A stretch of 64,000 nucleotides of DNA from Proluteimonas luteida (GCF_021191695.1 NZ_JAIWPT010000012.1:62001-126000), one strand, 5' to 3'. Counted from the first letter of the stretch, positions 38,386 to 47,802 are shown. Notes: generated from the sequence alone by a model not told the origin. Translations and numbers: made by a program.

Positions 38386-40767
38386 ATGACGCACTACGAC
38401 GACATCGCCGTGGCAAGCGGTACGCGCGCGGCCCCACCGCCCGGTGCCGCACGCGTGCTCGAGACTCTGCGCCACGACGCGGTGACCGAGCTGGGCGGGG
38501 TGCTGTCGGGCTTCTGGAGCGGGATCGAGGAACAGGTGCGGCTGGCGGCGCTGGCCGGCCACGACTACATGGCCGCGCAGGACGACCGGGTGGCGGTGCT
38601 CGATCTCAGCCACCGCGCGCTGGAACTGGCGACACGTTTCCGCAAGTCGATCGAGCGCGAGTTCGACCTGTGGCTGGCCGACAGCGCCGAGCGCGAGGTC
38701 CGCGATTCGCTGAGCCTGATGTCGGAAGGACAGCTGGAAGTGCATCTGGCCGGCCAGCAGATCGTCGAGCTGATGGACCACCAGTTCCTGCACCCGCTGG
38801 CGACGCTCGACGACCGTCTGCAGGTGCTGGCGGCCCAGCTTGGCATCCGCGGCGCGCATGCCAATCCGCTGCGCCCCGAGGTACCGGTGAAAGCGTTCAT
38901 GCGCCTGTTCGAGGCCGACGAACTGCCGCCGGGCCTGCGCACGATGGTCTTCCGCCAGTTCGACAAGCGGCTGCCGGCGATCCTCGGCGAGGTCTACGAG
39001 CGTGCGAACGCCACGCTGGATGCCGCGTCGATCGGTGGCCACGCGGCGGGCGCGCGCTCCGCTCCCCATCCGCAGCAGCGCGTGGCGCGGCCGGCCCATG
39101 ACGCGGCGCCCGCCGGCGCCGTGGAGAACGAATGGATTCCCGATGGCGGCGTCGTCGCCCCGTTGCAGGCGGCGCCCGCGCAGCTGTCCGCGGACGCGGC
39201 CACGGCGGCGGGCAGTGCCGGCTATGGCCCGCTGTCGGCAGGACTGATGCAGGTCCTTGCCGCCCACGAGCAGGGCCAGGACCAGGCCGCGGGTGCCGCG
39301 GCACCGGTGCACGGCTACCGCGACCTGGTGCGCGAACAGCTCCACACCTGGCGCGAGCGCAGGCTTGCGGCCGCGGCGCAGGTGCCGGCGGGCGAGCATG
39401 GCGCGGATGGCGTCGGCAACGTCCTGAGCATGTCGCAACTGCTCAGCGTCACCACGATGCTGCAGAACGACGACCCGGCGCCGTATGCGCGCGCGCTGGT
39501 CGGCGAGGACCGGCGGCCGTTGTCGGACGTGATCCGCGACCAGCTGCTGCGCGGGCTGCGCGAGCTCGGCGTCGACCCGGAGCGCACGCCGCTCAGCCGC
39601 GACGACGAGGATGCCATCGACCTGGTCGGCATCCTGTTCCAGTCGCTGTTCGACGCCAACGACCTGCTGCAGCAGGCGCGCGACATCTACGGCCGTCTGG
39701 TCGTGCCCTACCTGAAGGTCGCGCTGACCGACGATTCGATGTTCAACCAGCGCGCGCACCCGGCGCGCAGGCTGCTCGACGCGGTGACCGAGGCCTGCGA
39801 CGGCAACGCCGGCGAGACCCCGCAGGACCGCGACACGCTGCAGCACACCGGGCGCGTCGTCGACCGCGTGGTCGAGGAATACCGGGACGATCAGGCGGTG
39901 TTCGAGCTGGCCGCGACCGAACTGCGCCAGCGGCTCGACCAGCAGCGGCGCCGCGCGGAGGTCGCCGAACGCCGCGCCGCCGAGGCGATCCACGGGCGCG
40001 AACGCCTGCAGCAGGCGCGCCGCAGCGTCGACGACCTGGTCGCGTCGCGGCTGCGCGAACGCCCGCTGACCGCGGTGGTGGCCCTGTTCCTCGACCGCCA
40101 CTGGCGCCACCACCTGACCCGGACCTGGCTGCGCGACGGCCCGGATTCGGCGCGGCATCTCGCCGCGATCGGCGTCGGCGATGCGATGGTGCAGGTCGAC
40201 GCCGACGCCGCGCTGGCGCTCGGCGGCGCGGTGGCCGACGAACTGCTGGCCCTGCAGGTCCCGCTGGGCGACTGCTATTCCAGCTGCGGCATGGACGCCA
40301 ATGCCGCGCGCGACGCGATGGCGCGGATCATCGCCGCGCTGGCACTGCCGGATACGCTACGCCGCGTGTACGTGCCGCAACCGCCGGAGGAGGCGACCGA
40401 AGACGCCGACGATGATCCCGCGCTGCACGTCGCCGGCGGCAGCGATACCCTCGACTTCGACCCGACGGTCGCCGCGCGCATGCGCCAGCTGCGCGTGGGG
40501 CAGGGGCTGCGGCTGATCGACGCGAACGGCCGCGAGTCGGCCGCGCGCGTGGCCTGGATCAGCCCGTTGACCGCGCGCCTGCTGCTCGTCAACCGGCGTG
40601 GCGCACGCCGGATGGTGGTCTCGCCCGAGGAGCTCGCGGCGATGGTCGGTGCCGGCCGCGCCGAGATCCGCGCGGTCGACGCGCCGTTCGACGAGGCGAT
40701 GAAGCACCTGTGGCAACAGCTCAACGCGGCCAACGACGCCGCGCCCGCGGACCAGGCGGTCGGCTGA
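38386..40767 (+). CDS. DUF1631 family protein, paralogue 1
   Basis: 793 aa, mostly helical and cytoplasmic, no signal peptide or membrane helix. Matches the DUF1631 family, sometimes mislabelled thymidine phosphorylase. Recognisable blocks are DSLSLMSEGQLEVHLAGQQIVELM (about 108-131), DDEDAIDLVGILFQSLFDA (about 406-424) and RRAEVAERRAAEAIHGRERLQQARRSV. FLDRHWRHHLTRTWLRDG comes next. The C-terminal segment VGQGLRLIDANGRESAARVAWISPLTARLLLVNRRGARRMVVSPEELAAMV looks like a PilZ-type beta-barrel, which could bind c-di-GMP or another ligand; this is inference. An Ala/Pro-rich linker occupies about 216-280. The next gene is a homologue. Confidence 0.85.
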   Translation: MTHYDDIAVASGTRAAPPPGAARVLETLRHDAVTELGGVLSGFWSGIEEQVRLAALAGHDYMAAQDDRVAVLDLSHRALELATRFRKSIEREFDLWLADSAEREVRDSLSLMSEGQLEVHLAGQQIVELMDHQFLHPLATLDDRLQVLAAQLGIRGAHANPLRPEVPVKAFMRLFEADELPPGLRTMVFRQFDKRLPAILGEVYERANATLDAASIGGHAAGARSAPHPQQRVARPAHDAAPAGAVENEWIPDGGVVAPLQAAPAQLSADAATAAGSAGYGPLSAGLMQVLAAHEQGQDQAAGAAAPVHGYRDLVREQLHTWRERRLAAAAQVPAGEHGADGVGNVLSMSQLLSVTTMLQNDDPAPYARALVGEDRRPLSDVIRDQLLRGLRELGVDPERTPLSRDDEDAIDLVGILFQSLFDANDLLQQARDIYGRLVVPYLKVALTDDSMFNQRAHPARRLLDAVTEACDGNAGETPQDRDTLQHTGRVVDRVVEEYRDDQAVFELAATELRQRLDQQRRRAEVAERRAAEAIHGRERLQQARRSVDDLVASRLRERPLTAVVALFLDRHWRHHLTRTWLRDGPDSARHLAAIGVGDAMVQVDADAALALGGAVADELLALQVPLGDCYSSCGMDANAARDAMARIIAALALPDTLRRVYVPQPPEEATEDADDDPALHVAGGSDTLDFDPTVAARMRQLRVGQGLRLIDANGRESAARVAWISPLTARLLLVNRRGARRMVVSPEELAAMVGAGRAEIRAVDAPFDEAMKHLWQQLNAANDAAPADQAVG

Positions 40768-40899
40768 TCCGCGGCGCCGTCCGCCGCCGTCGCCGGCCTT
40801 GCGGGCCGGGCGACGTCCACTGCCCCCGCTCCCGCGCAGACCGTCACGCCCGCGTACGATAATGTCGCGCTGACGATCCCCTGGGGCGAGGTGGGCACG

Positions 40900-43065
40900 A
40901 TGCCCGGAGCACGGACATACGGAAGCCATGGCGACGGCGCGCGGCAGGATGCGCCGGCGCAGGTCGTCGACGTATTGCGCCGGGAGACGTTCGCAAGGCT
41001 CGGGCCGCTGCTCGGCGAGACCGTGCGCGGCGAGCGCGCGCGCCTGGCCGCGCTGCAGGCCGATGCCGTGCAGGCCAACCGGCCGGCGCCCGCCGGCGTC
41101 GCGGAGGCCCTGACCAACCTGGCGATCCTCGGCGCCGAACTCATGGACCACGAGCAGCGCTGGCAGAAGTCGCTGGGCGAGGCGTTCGCGGCGTGGCCGC
41201 ACCCGCCGGCGGCGCGGGTGGTGTCCGGGTTCGCGCTGGTGTCCGACGACGAACTGCAGGCGCAACTGATCGGGCAGCCGGTCGCCGAGGCGTTGGACAA
41301 GCGCTTCGCCTACGTGCGCGACGTCATCGACAAGCGGCTGCTGTCGCTGGCCGCGCGCCTGCAGACCGGGCAGCGCCCGACCAACCCGATGGCGCCGCAG
41401 CACGTCGTCGACGCGTTCCTGGCCGCGTTCACGCCGCAGGACTGCACGCCCGGATTGCGCCAGTCGCTGCTGCGCCACCACGAGAAGCTGCTGGAATCGC
41501 ACCTCGGTCCCCTGTACGAGTGGTGCAATGCGTACCTGGCCGAAGCCGGGCATGCGATGGCCAGCGGCAACGACCATGCCTCGCTGGTCGCCCGCGGCGG
41601 AAACGACGATGTCGTCGCTGTCCACGGCACGGGCTGGGAGCGCGGCAACGTGGTCGCGGCGACCGACGCGGCCTGGCAGCGCAGCGGGTCGGCGCACGGC
41701 GCCGCGGCCGGCGACGGGCCACGCGGTGCGCTGCTGCGCACCCACGCGCGACGCGTGCGCACGTCCGCGCAGGCGGACCGGGTGCAACCGGGCCGGTTCT
41801 TCCGCCAGGCCGAGTTCATGTCCACGCTGGGACTGCTGCAGGCCGACGGGACGCTGCCCGGGCCCGCGGCGCGGCATTCGACGCGGATGCGCGCGGGCCT
41901 GTATGCGGTGGCCGGCCAGCTCGGCATCGAGCAGCGCGATGTCGACCTGACGCCGGAACAGGACGACGCGATCGACGTGGTCGGGCGCCTGTTCGATGCG
42001 CTGGCGGCGCGCCACATGCTGTCGCCGGAGGCGCTGCGGAAGCTGTCGATCCTGACCCTGCCTTACCTGTATTTCGCGCTGGAGGACCCGCGCCTGTTCG
42101 ATGACCCGCCGCCGCCGGCGATGCAGCTGTTGTCGCAGTTGCTGGAGCTGTGGGACGGCGCCGATCCGGACGATGCGGCGGGCGCGCATGCACTGGCCGA
42201 TCGCGTCGCCGACGAGATCGTGCGTGCCGCGCCGGGCGACGTCACCGTGTTCGCCCGGGGGCTGGCGCAGATCGACGCGGGCATGGCGCCGGTGCGTCGC
42301 CGCGCCGAGGCCGGCGAGCGGCGGACCTGGCAGGCGATCCGCGGGCGCGAACGGCTGGACGCGGCCCGGCGCGATGCCGACGCCGCGCTGCGCGCCTGCC
42401 TGCAGGGCCGGGAGGTGCTCGACGCGACCGCGACCTTCCTTGATGCCCAGTGGCGCCAGGCGCTGGTGCAGACCTGGCTGCGCGACGGCGCCGGGTCGCC
42501 GCGGCACGAGGAACTGCGCGCGCTGGGCGATGCCCTGGTCGGCACCGATGCGCTGGCGCTGCGCGCCTCCGGCGACGAGATCGCCGACCGGCTGCTGGCG
42601 ATCCTGCCCGCATTGCGCACCTGCTGCCGGCAGTGCGGGCTCGACGAGGCGGCGACCGAGGCGCAGATCGCCGCGCTGGTCTCCGCGCATGCCACCCCGG
42701 CGACGCCGCGCCGCGTGCACGAGATCATCGCGCTCGCCGGCGACGACGATGCACAGGCGACGCCGCAGGCCGGGCCGGCCGGCGCCGATGTCGATGCCGG
42801 TGCGGACGCATTCGAGATCGTCGAAGGGCAGCGTTTCCTGCAGCGCGATGTCGACGGACCTGACCGGCAGCTGCGGTTGGCCTGGTGCAGTCCGCTGACC
42901 GGCGCCTGCCTGCTGGTCAATGCCGGCGGCGCGAAGGCGCACCTGCTCACCCCGGGCGCGCTGCGTGCGATGGTGCGCAGGAGCGTGCTGCAGCCGCGCG
43001 ATGCCGGCGGCGCGGTCGCCGCGGTGCTGCAGGACATGGCACGGCAGGCGCGCGCGGCGGGTTGA
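40900..43065 (+). CDS. DUF1631 family protein, paralogue 2
   Basis: 721 aa from the ATG at 40900, preceded by GAGGTG. Homologous to the preceding gene along most of its length. Shared blocks are FALVSDDELQAQLIGQPVAEALDKRF, EQDDAIDVVGRLFDALAAR, and the basic helix RRRAEAGERRTWQAIRGRERLDAARRDAD with FLDAQWRQALVQTWLRDGAGS. The C-terminal segment LRLAWCSPLTGACLLVNAGGAKAHLLTPGALRAMV also matches. The C-terminal barrel is less well kept: the basic NRRGARR of paralogue 1 is NAGGAK here, so any ligand-binding arginines appear lost. This suggests divergence of function after tandem duplication. 132 bp separate the two genes. Confidence 0.82.
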   Translation: MPGARTYGSHGDGARQDAPAQVVDVLRRETFARLGPLLGETVRGERARLAALQADAVQANRPAPAGVAEALTNLAILGAELMDHEQRWQKSLGEAFAAWPHPPAARVVSGFALVSDDELQAQLIGQPVAEALDKRFAYVRDVIDKRLLSLAARLQTGQRPTNPMAPQHVVDAFLAAFTPQDCTPGLRQSLLRHHEKLLESHLGPLYEWCNAYLAEAGHAMASGNDHASLVARGGNDDVVAVHGTGWERGNVVAATDAAWQRSGSAHGAAAGDGPRGALLRTHARRVRTSAQADRVQPGRFFRQAEFMSTLGLLQADGTLPGPAARHSTRMRAGLYAVAGQLGIEQRDVDLTPEQDDAIDVVGRLFDALAARHMLSPEALRKLSILTLPYLYFALEDPRLFDDPPPPAMQLLSQLLELWDGADPDDAAGAHALADRVADEIVRAAPGDVTVFARGLAQIDAGMAPVRRRAEAGERRTWQAIRGRERLDAARRDADAALRACLQGREVLDATATFLDAQWRQALVQTWLRDGAGSPRHEELRALGDALVGTDALALRASGDEIADRLLAILPALRTCCRQCGLDEAATEAQIAALVSAHATPATPRRVHEIIALAGDDDAQATPQAGPAGADVDAGADAFEIVEGQRFLQRDVDGPDRQLRLAWCSPLTGACLLVNAGGAKAHLLTPGALRAMVRRSVLQPRDAGGAVAAVLQDMARQARAAG

Positions 43066-43151
43066 TCGCCGCCGGGCGGGCCGTGCACCGGCGGCGGGAA
43101 ATCACCGCGACGGTGCTTTAGGATGGGCCCGACTGCGAGGAGAAGCCCGAC

Positions 43152-44261
43152 ATGAGCGTGGACATCGGAGTGGCGCGCGAGACCTTGGACGGCGAACGCC
43201 GGGTCGCGTTGACGCCCGAAACCTGCCGCAAGTTCGTCGCCGCGGGCGCGCGGGTGCGCGTGCAGCGCGGTGCCGGCAACGGCGCGAGTCTCGCCGACGA
43301 GGCCTACGCCGAGGCGGGTGCGACCCTGGTCGACGACGCAAGCGCGGCGCTGGCCGATGCCGACATCGTGCTGTGCGTGCAGCCGCCATCGCCGGCGCTG
43401 CTGGCCACGCTGAAGCGCGGCGCGGTGCTGGTCGGCGCGCTGCAGCCCGAGGCGGATGCGGCGCGCGGCCAGGCGATCGTCGACGGCGGCCTGGTCGCGT
43501 TCCCGCTCGAACGCCTGCCGCGCACGACCCGTGCGCAGGCGATGGACATCCTCAGCTCGCAGGCCGGCATGGCCGGCTACAAGGCGGTGCTGATCGGCGC
43601 GCAACTGGCGCCGCGGTTCTTTCCGATGCTGACCACCGCCGCCGGCACCATCCGGCCGTCGAAGGTGCTGGTCATCGGCGCCGGCGTGGCGGGATTGCAG
43701 GCGATCGCCACCGCGCGCCGGCTCGGTGCGCAGGTGGAAGGGTTCGACGTGCGCCCGGAAACCCGCGAGCAGATCGAGTCGCTGGGCGGCCGCTTCCTCG
43801 ACCTGGGGGTCAGCGCCGCGGGCGAGGGCGGCTACGCGCGGCAGCTGACCGACGAGGAGCGCGCCGAGCAGCAGCGCCGGCTGGCCGAGCACCTCAAGGG
43901 CATCGACGTGGTCGTCTGCACCGCGGCGGTGCCGGGACGGCCGGCGCCGAAGATCATCAGCGAGGCGATGGTCGCGGGCATGAAACCCGGCAGCGTGATC
44001 GTCGACCTGGCCGCCGAGACCGGCGGCAACTGCGCGGCGACCCGGCCGGGCGAGACGATCGACGTCGGCGGCGTGACGGTCGCCGGCCCGCTGCACCTCG
44101 CCAGCCAGGGTGCGCTGCACGCCAGCGAGATGTATGCGCGCAACCTCTACAACTTCGTGCAGTTGCTGCTGGCCGACGGCGGGGTGTCGCTGGACTGGAG
44201 CGACGAACTGCTCGACAGGACGGTCTGGCCACCGCGCGAGCCCGCGGCCGCGGCGGCCTGA
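43152..44261 (+). CDS. pntA: NAD(P) transhydrogenase subunit alpha, part 1
   Basis: 369 aa. The NAD(H)-binding domain I of the proton-translocating transhydrogenase: IGVARETLDGERRVALTPETCRKFVAAGARV, QAMDILSSQAGMAGYKAVLIGA, VLVIGAGVAGLQAIATARRLGAQVEGFDVRPETREQIESLGGRF and GSVIVDLAAETGGNC. In this split form domain I is a separate protein and the membrane part of alpha is pntAb. Unusually, pntAb-pntB lie 1.8 kb further on, beyond three minus-strand genes. Cytoplasmic; pairs NADH oxidation with NADP+ reduction driven by the proton gradient. Confidence 0.95.
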   Translation: MSVDIGVARETLDGERRVALTPETCRKFVAAGARVRVQRGAGNGASLADEAYAEAGATLVDDASAALADADIVLCVQPPSPALLATLKRGAVLVGALQPEADAARGQAIVDGGLVAFPLERLPRTTRAQAMDILSSQAGMAGYKAVLIGAQLAPRFFPMLTTAAGTIRPSKVLVIGAGVAGLQAIATARRLGAQVEGFDVRPETREQIESLGGRFLDLGVSAAGEGGYARQLTDEERAEQQRRLAEHLKGIDVVVCTAAVPGRPAPKIISEAMVAGMKPGSVIVDLAAETGGNCAATRPGETIDVGGVTVAGPLHLASQGALHASEMYARNLYNFVQLLLADGGVSLDWSDELLDRTVWPPREPAAAAA

Positions 44262-44434
44262 GCGATGCGGCCGGGCGTCACGGGCCCGGGTCCTTCGCAT
44301 GCGTCACGCCCGACCATCGGCAACGCGTCCCGCGCGGACGCGCAGGGCCATGCTCCGACGGCAGGCGGGTCGGCCATGACGCAACGCCGCGACGGGCCGC
44401 GCCATCTGCCCGACGCGTAGCGGCGTCGAAAGGC

Positions 44435-44893
44435 TCAGGGCTTGCCGCGGCGTGCCGGTTCGGCCGGCGGGGGATTGTCGGCCGCCCATTGCCGGCGCTG
44501 CTCGGGGCTCATCGTCCGCCAGCGTTCGCGCAGGGCGGAGCGCTCGGCTTCGGGCAGGGTCCTGAGCTTTTCGTAGAGTGCGCGCGCCTCCCGCTGTTGC
44601 GCAGGCGGCAGATGTTTCCAGCGGTGCATGCCGCTGCGTGCATTCTCGCGCTGCTCGGGGGTCATCGACTGCCAGCGGCGAGCATGGTCGAGCATGCGTG
44701 CGCGTTCCTCCGCGTCGCTGCCGTTCCAGCGTTCGCGGACCGGGGCGACCAGCTGCTCGCGCTGCGCGGCATCGAGCCGGTCCCAGTCCGGCAGCGGCGC
44801 GCGCGGCGGGGTCGCGAGGGCGAGACCGGCCATGCCCGGCAGCAGCGCGGCCAGCAGCAGCGGACGGAGAAGGGAGCGGGCGGACATCGGCAT
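44435..44893 (-). CDS. DUF3106 family secreted protein
   Basis: 152 aa. A signal peptide (about 1-27, ending LALA) is followed by a Trp-rich repeat region typical of DUF3106: LPDWDRLDAAQREQLVAPVRERWNGS, RRWQSMTPEQRENARSGMHRWKHLPPAQQREARALYEKLRTLPEAERSALRERWRTMSPEQRRQW. The W-x-(S/R)-(M/L)-(T/S/P)-P-(E/A)-Q pattern repeats about three times. Function is unknown; the gene regularly accompanies an ECF sigma / anti-sigma pair, and here GGAG for its start overlaps the end of the anti-sigma gene, implying coupling. Confidence 0.85.
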   Translation of the reverse strand: MPMSARSLLRPLLLAALLPGMAGLALATPPRAPLPDWDRLDAAQREQLVAPVRERWNGSDAEERARMLDHARRWQSMTPEQRENARSGMHRWKHLPPAQQREARALYEKLRTLPEAERSALRERWRTMSPEQRRQWAADNPPPAEPARRGKP

Positions 44894-44896
44894 CGG

Positions 44897-45322
44897 TTAC
44901 TCCAGGGCGAGCAGCGTGGCTTCGTTGCTGGCGAGCCACAGGTAGAAATCGGGGGATTCGTCGTACGCGGCGACCGCGTCGTCGACCGCATCGTCAAACC
45001 CGTCCGGGTCGGGCAGCAGCGCATCGACCGAGGCGATGACGTCGGGTGCCGGCGCGGTGCCGGTTTCCGGGCCGGGTGGCGCGACCACCTGCATGCCGAC
45101 CGCGAGCGCGAACAGCGCGGCGAAGCTGGCGGCCACCGGCCAGGTCCAGCGCCGGCGCGGTGCGGACGCGTTCTGCGATGCGGCATGGCGCGCCTGGTGC
45201 AGCCGCGCCATCGTGCCGCCGGAGATGTGGGTCTGCGCATCGCGATACAGCGCGCGCAGGGCGGCGTCGCCGGCATCGCCGCCGGTGGCGGAACCGTGCA
45301 GGGGATCGTGGGACGAAGTCAC
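44897..45322 (-). CDS. Membrane-anchored putative anti-sigma factor
   Basis: 141 aa from a GTG overlapping the sigma stop (GTGA) with GGAGGAAT upstream. A cytoplasmic N-terminus (about 1-62, with LRALYRDAQTHISGGTMARLHQARHAA) precedes one transmembrane helix (WTWPVAASFAALFALAVGMQVV) and a periplasmic acidic tail (DALLPDPDGFDDAVDDAVAAYDESPDFYLWLASNEATLLALE). Topology and operon position fit an anti-sigma or sigma-operon membrane component; no clear zinc-binding HxxxCxxC motif is present, so the anti-sigma role is inferred from context. Confidence 0.75.
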   Translation of the reverse strand: MTSSHDPLHGSATGGDAGDAALRALYRDAQTHISGGTMARLHQARHAASQNASAPRRRWTWPVAASFAALFALAVGMQVVAPPGPETGTAPAPDVIASVDALLPDPDGFDDAVDDAVAAYDESPDFYLWLASNEATLLALE

Positions 45323-45879
45323 CGGAATTCCTCCAGTTGGGTCTGCAGCGCCTCGCGGGCGCGGAACAGATGGGTTTTCACCGAGCCGGCACTGCATCCC
45401 ATGATGCGCGCGGTGGTCTCGACGTCGAATTCCTCCAGTACGCGCAGCGTGAACGCCTCGCGCTGGCGTGCGGGCAGCCGGCCCAGCGCCGCGGACAGCT
45501 GCTGCCAGGCCTCCCGGCTGTCGTGGCTGCGCGACGGATCCGGGCCGGTGTCGGCCCAGTCGATGTCGCTGCCGTCGGCGGCCGTCGCATCACCGAGCCA
45601 GCTGAGGCGGAACTTGCGCCGGCGCTGCACGTCGATGATGCGGCTGCGCAGCACCGTCCAGAACAGCGGTGTCCATTCGCCGGCCGGCCGGTCGCGATAG
45701 CCGAGCATGCGCACCATCGCGTCCTGGACCGCGTCCAGCGCGTCGTCGCGATTGCGCAGGCCGAGTTCGGCGAAACGGAAGGCGCGGCGTTCGACGCTGC
45801 CGAGGAAGGCTTCGAGCGTGGCCGGCTCGGGGCGCTCCGTCGCGGCGGCGGATTCTGCCTGGGGCGGCGGCGCTGACAT
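45319..45879 (-). CDS. ECF-type RNA polymerase sigma factor
   Basis: 186 aa. Region 2: FLGSVERRAFRFAELGLRNRDDALDAVQDAMVRMLGYRDRPAGEWTPLFWTVLRSRIIDVQRRRK. Region 4: LGRLPARQREAFTLRVLEEFDVETTARIMGCSAGSVKTHLFRAREALQ, with the helix-turn-helix at the -35 recognition part. This is the RpoE-like group found in Xanthomonads next to a small membrane regulator and DUF3106. The ATG at 45879 is preferred, GTG 45891 is possible. Its three-gene unit diverges from pntAb-pntB. Confidence 0.92.
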   Translation of the reverse strand: MSAPPPQAESAAATERPEPATLEAFLGSVERRAFRFAELGLRNRDDALDAVQDAMVRMLGYRDRPAGEWTPLFWTVLRSRIIDVQRRRKFRLSWLGDATAADGSDIDWADTGPDPSRSHDSREAWQQLSAALGRLPARQREAFTLRVLEEFDVETTARIMGCSAGSVKTHLFRAREALQTQLEEFR

Positions 45880-46099
45880 CGGGGCATTCACGCCCGACAG
45901 CGTATCGCGCGATACGTCCGCATGTCGGGGCTGGAAATGGCTGCCATCCATTGTCGGGTCATCGGGGCCGTGCACGGGGTCTGCCATGGGAACGCCCGGA
46001 TGCGCCGGCGGTTGACACGCGGGCCGGTGGCGGCGCGGCAGCGGGCTGGCGCGGCGTTCACCGGCGGTTATGATGCGGGCTCCGCTGCCCCGGGGGCCG

Positions 46100-46408
46100 A
46101 TGATGATCGATGGATTCGTGGCGCTGTACATCTTCATGCTGGCGGCCATCGCCGGCCATGTGATCATCTCGCGGGTGCCGGTGATCCTGCATACCCCGCT
46201 GATGTCTGGGTCGAACTTCATCCACGGCATCGTGCTGATCGGGGCGATGGTCGTGCTCGGCCACGCCGACACCACGCTGGAGAAGGCAATCGGCTTCATC
46301 GCCGTGCTGATGGGCGCGGGCAACGCGGCCGGCGGCTACGTCGTCACCGAGCGCATGCTCGAGATGTTCAAGCCCAGCGGCAAGCGCCCGCCCGGGGACG
46401 CGCCGTGA
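46100..46408 (+). CDS. pntAb: NAD(P) transhydrogenase subunit alpha, part 2
   Basis: 102 aa (or 101 from the next ATG) with three transmembrane helices: FVALYIFMLAAIAGHVIISRVPVILHTPLMSGSNFIHGIVLIGAMVVLGHADTTLEKAIGFIAVLMGAGNAAGGYVVTERML. PLMSGSNFIHGI is the conserved PntA membrane-domain motif. The stop overlaps the GTG of pntB (GTGA). Partner of the soluble alpha part 1 encoded 1.8 kb upstream. Confidence 0.94.
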   Translation: MMIDGFVALYIFMLAAIAGHVIISRVPVILHTPLMSGSNFIHGIVLIGAMVVLGHADTTLEKAIGFIAVLMGAGNAAGGYVVTERMLEMFKPSGKRPPGDAP

Positions 46409-47802
46409 CCGGCGCCGGGGCGCTCGGGGTGGTGGTCCAGGTCAGCTATCTGGTCGCCGCGACCCTGTTCCTGCTCGGCCTGCAGCGCATGGCCTCGCCG
46501 AAGACCGCGCGCTCGGGCATCCAGTGGGCCGGCGTCGGCATGGTGCTGGCGACGGTCGCGACGCTGTTCGTGCCGGGGCTGGAGAACATCGGCCTGATGC
46601 TGCTGGCGATCGCGATCGGCACCGCGCTGGCGTGGATCTCCGGCAAGAAGGTCGCGATCACCGACATGCCGCAGATGGTGGCGCTGTACAACGGCCTGGG
46701 CGGCGGCTCGGCGGCGGCGATCGGCGCGGTCGAACTGCTGCGCTGGTCGCAGCAGGGCGCGGCGCCCGGGCGGGTCGCCCTGGTGCTGGCGGTGCTCGGC
46801 GCGCTGATCGGCGCGGTCGCGCTGTCGGGCTCGGTGATCGCCTGGGCCAAGCTCGACGGGCGCATGGACAAGCGCTACACCTTCCCCGGCCAGCAGCTCT
46901 TCAACTTCGCGGTGTTCGGCGCCGCGGTCGTGCTCGGTGGCCTGGTGATCCATGCGCTGGGCATGCCCGCGATCGTCGCGTTCTTCGTCGTCGCGCTGGC
47001 GCTGGGCGTGCTGATGACGCTGCCGATCGGCGGCGCCGACATGCCGGTGGTGATCTCGCTGTACAACGCCTTCACCGGGCTGGCGGTCGCGTTCGAGGGC
47101 TACGTGCTCGGCAACGAGGCGCTGATCATCGCCGGCATGATGGTCGGCGCGGCCGGCATCCTGCTGACCCGGCTGATGGCCAAGGCGATGAACCGCTCGA
47201 TCCGCAGCGTGCTGTTCTCCAGCTTCGGCGCCAGCGGGCAGGCGCAGGCGATCGAGGGCGCGCAGAAACCGATCGAGGCCGGCGATGTCGCGGCGATGAT
47301 GGCCTATGCCGAACGCGTGGTCATCGTGCCGGGCTACGGCATGGCGGTCGCGCAGGCCCAGCACAAGATCTGGGAACTGGCGCAGCGGCTGATCGAGCGC
47401 GGGGTCAAGGTCAAGTTCGCGATCCATCCCGTCGCCGGCCGCATGCCCGGGCACATGAACGTGCTGCTGGCCGAGGCCGGCGTGCCCTACGACCTGATCG
47501 CCGACATGGACGACATCAATCCCGAGTTCGCCAACACCGACGTCTCGCTGGTGATCGGCGCCAACGACGTGGTCAACCCGGTGGCGAAGACCGATCCGGC
47601 CAGTCCGATCTACGGCATGCCGATTCTCGACGTGGTCGATTCGAAGAACGTCATCGTCATCAAGCGCGGCAAGGGCACCGGCTTTGCCGGCATCGAGAAC
47701 GCGCTGTTCTACGCCGACAACACGCGGATGCTCTACGGCGACGGCGCCGAGGTCGCCGGCGCGCTGGTCGGCGAACTCAAGGCGCTCGACGGGGGGCACT
47801 GA
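46405..47802 (+). CDS. pntB: NAD(P) transhydrogenase subunit beta
   Basis: 465 aa from a GTG. About nine transmembrane helices (domain II: VSYLVAATLFLLGLQRMASPKTARSGIQWAGVGM, ITDMPQMVALYNGLGGGSAAAIGAVEL, MPVVISLYNAFTGLAVAFEGYVLGN) precede the NADP(H)-binding domain III. Domain III has VVIVPGYGMAVAQAQHKIWELAQRLIERGVKVKFAIHPVAGRMPGHMNVLLAEAGVPYD, IGANDVVNPVAK and RGKGTGFAGIENALFY. All signature loops are intact. It forms the proton channel and supplies NADPH. Confidence 0.97.
   Translation: MTGAGALGVVVQVSYLVAATLFLLGLQRMASPKTARSGIQWAGVGMVLATVATLFVPGLENIGLMLLAIAIGTALAWISGKKVAITDMPQMVALYNGLGGGSAAAIGAVELLRWSQQGAAPGRVALVLAVLGALIGAVALSGSVIAWAKLDGRMDKRYTFPGQQLFNFAVFGAAVVLGGLVIHALGMPAIVAFFVVALALGVLMTLPIGGADMPVVISLYNAFTGLAVAFEGYVLGNEALIIAGMMVGAAGILLTRLMAKAMNRSIRSVLFSSFGASGQAQAIEGAQKPIEAGDVAAMMAYAERVVIVPGYGMAVAQAQHKIWELAQRLIERGVKVKFAIHPVAGRMPGHMNVLLAEAGVPYDLIADMDDINPEFANTDVSLVIGANDVVNPVAKTDPASPIYGMPILDVVDSKNVIVIKRGKGTGFAGIENALFYADNTRMLYGDGAEVAGALVGELKALDGGH

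Noticed and set aside
38386..43065. Thymidine phosphorylase annotation sometimes attached to DUF1631 proteins
   Set aside because: None of the phosphorylase motifs (such as the KHSTGG type pattern) are present in either protein.
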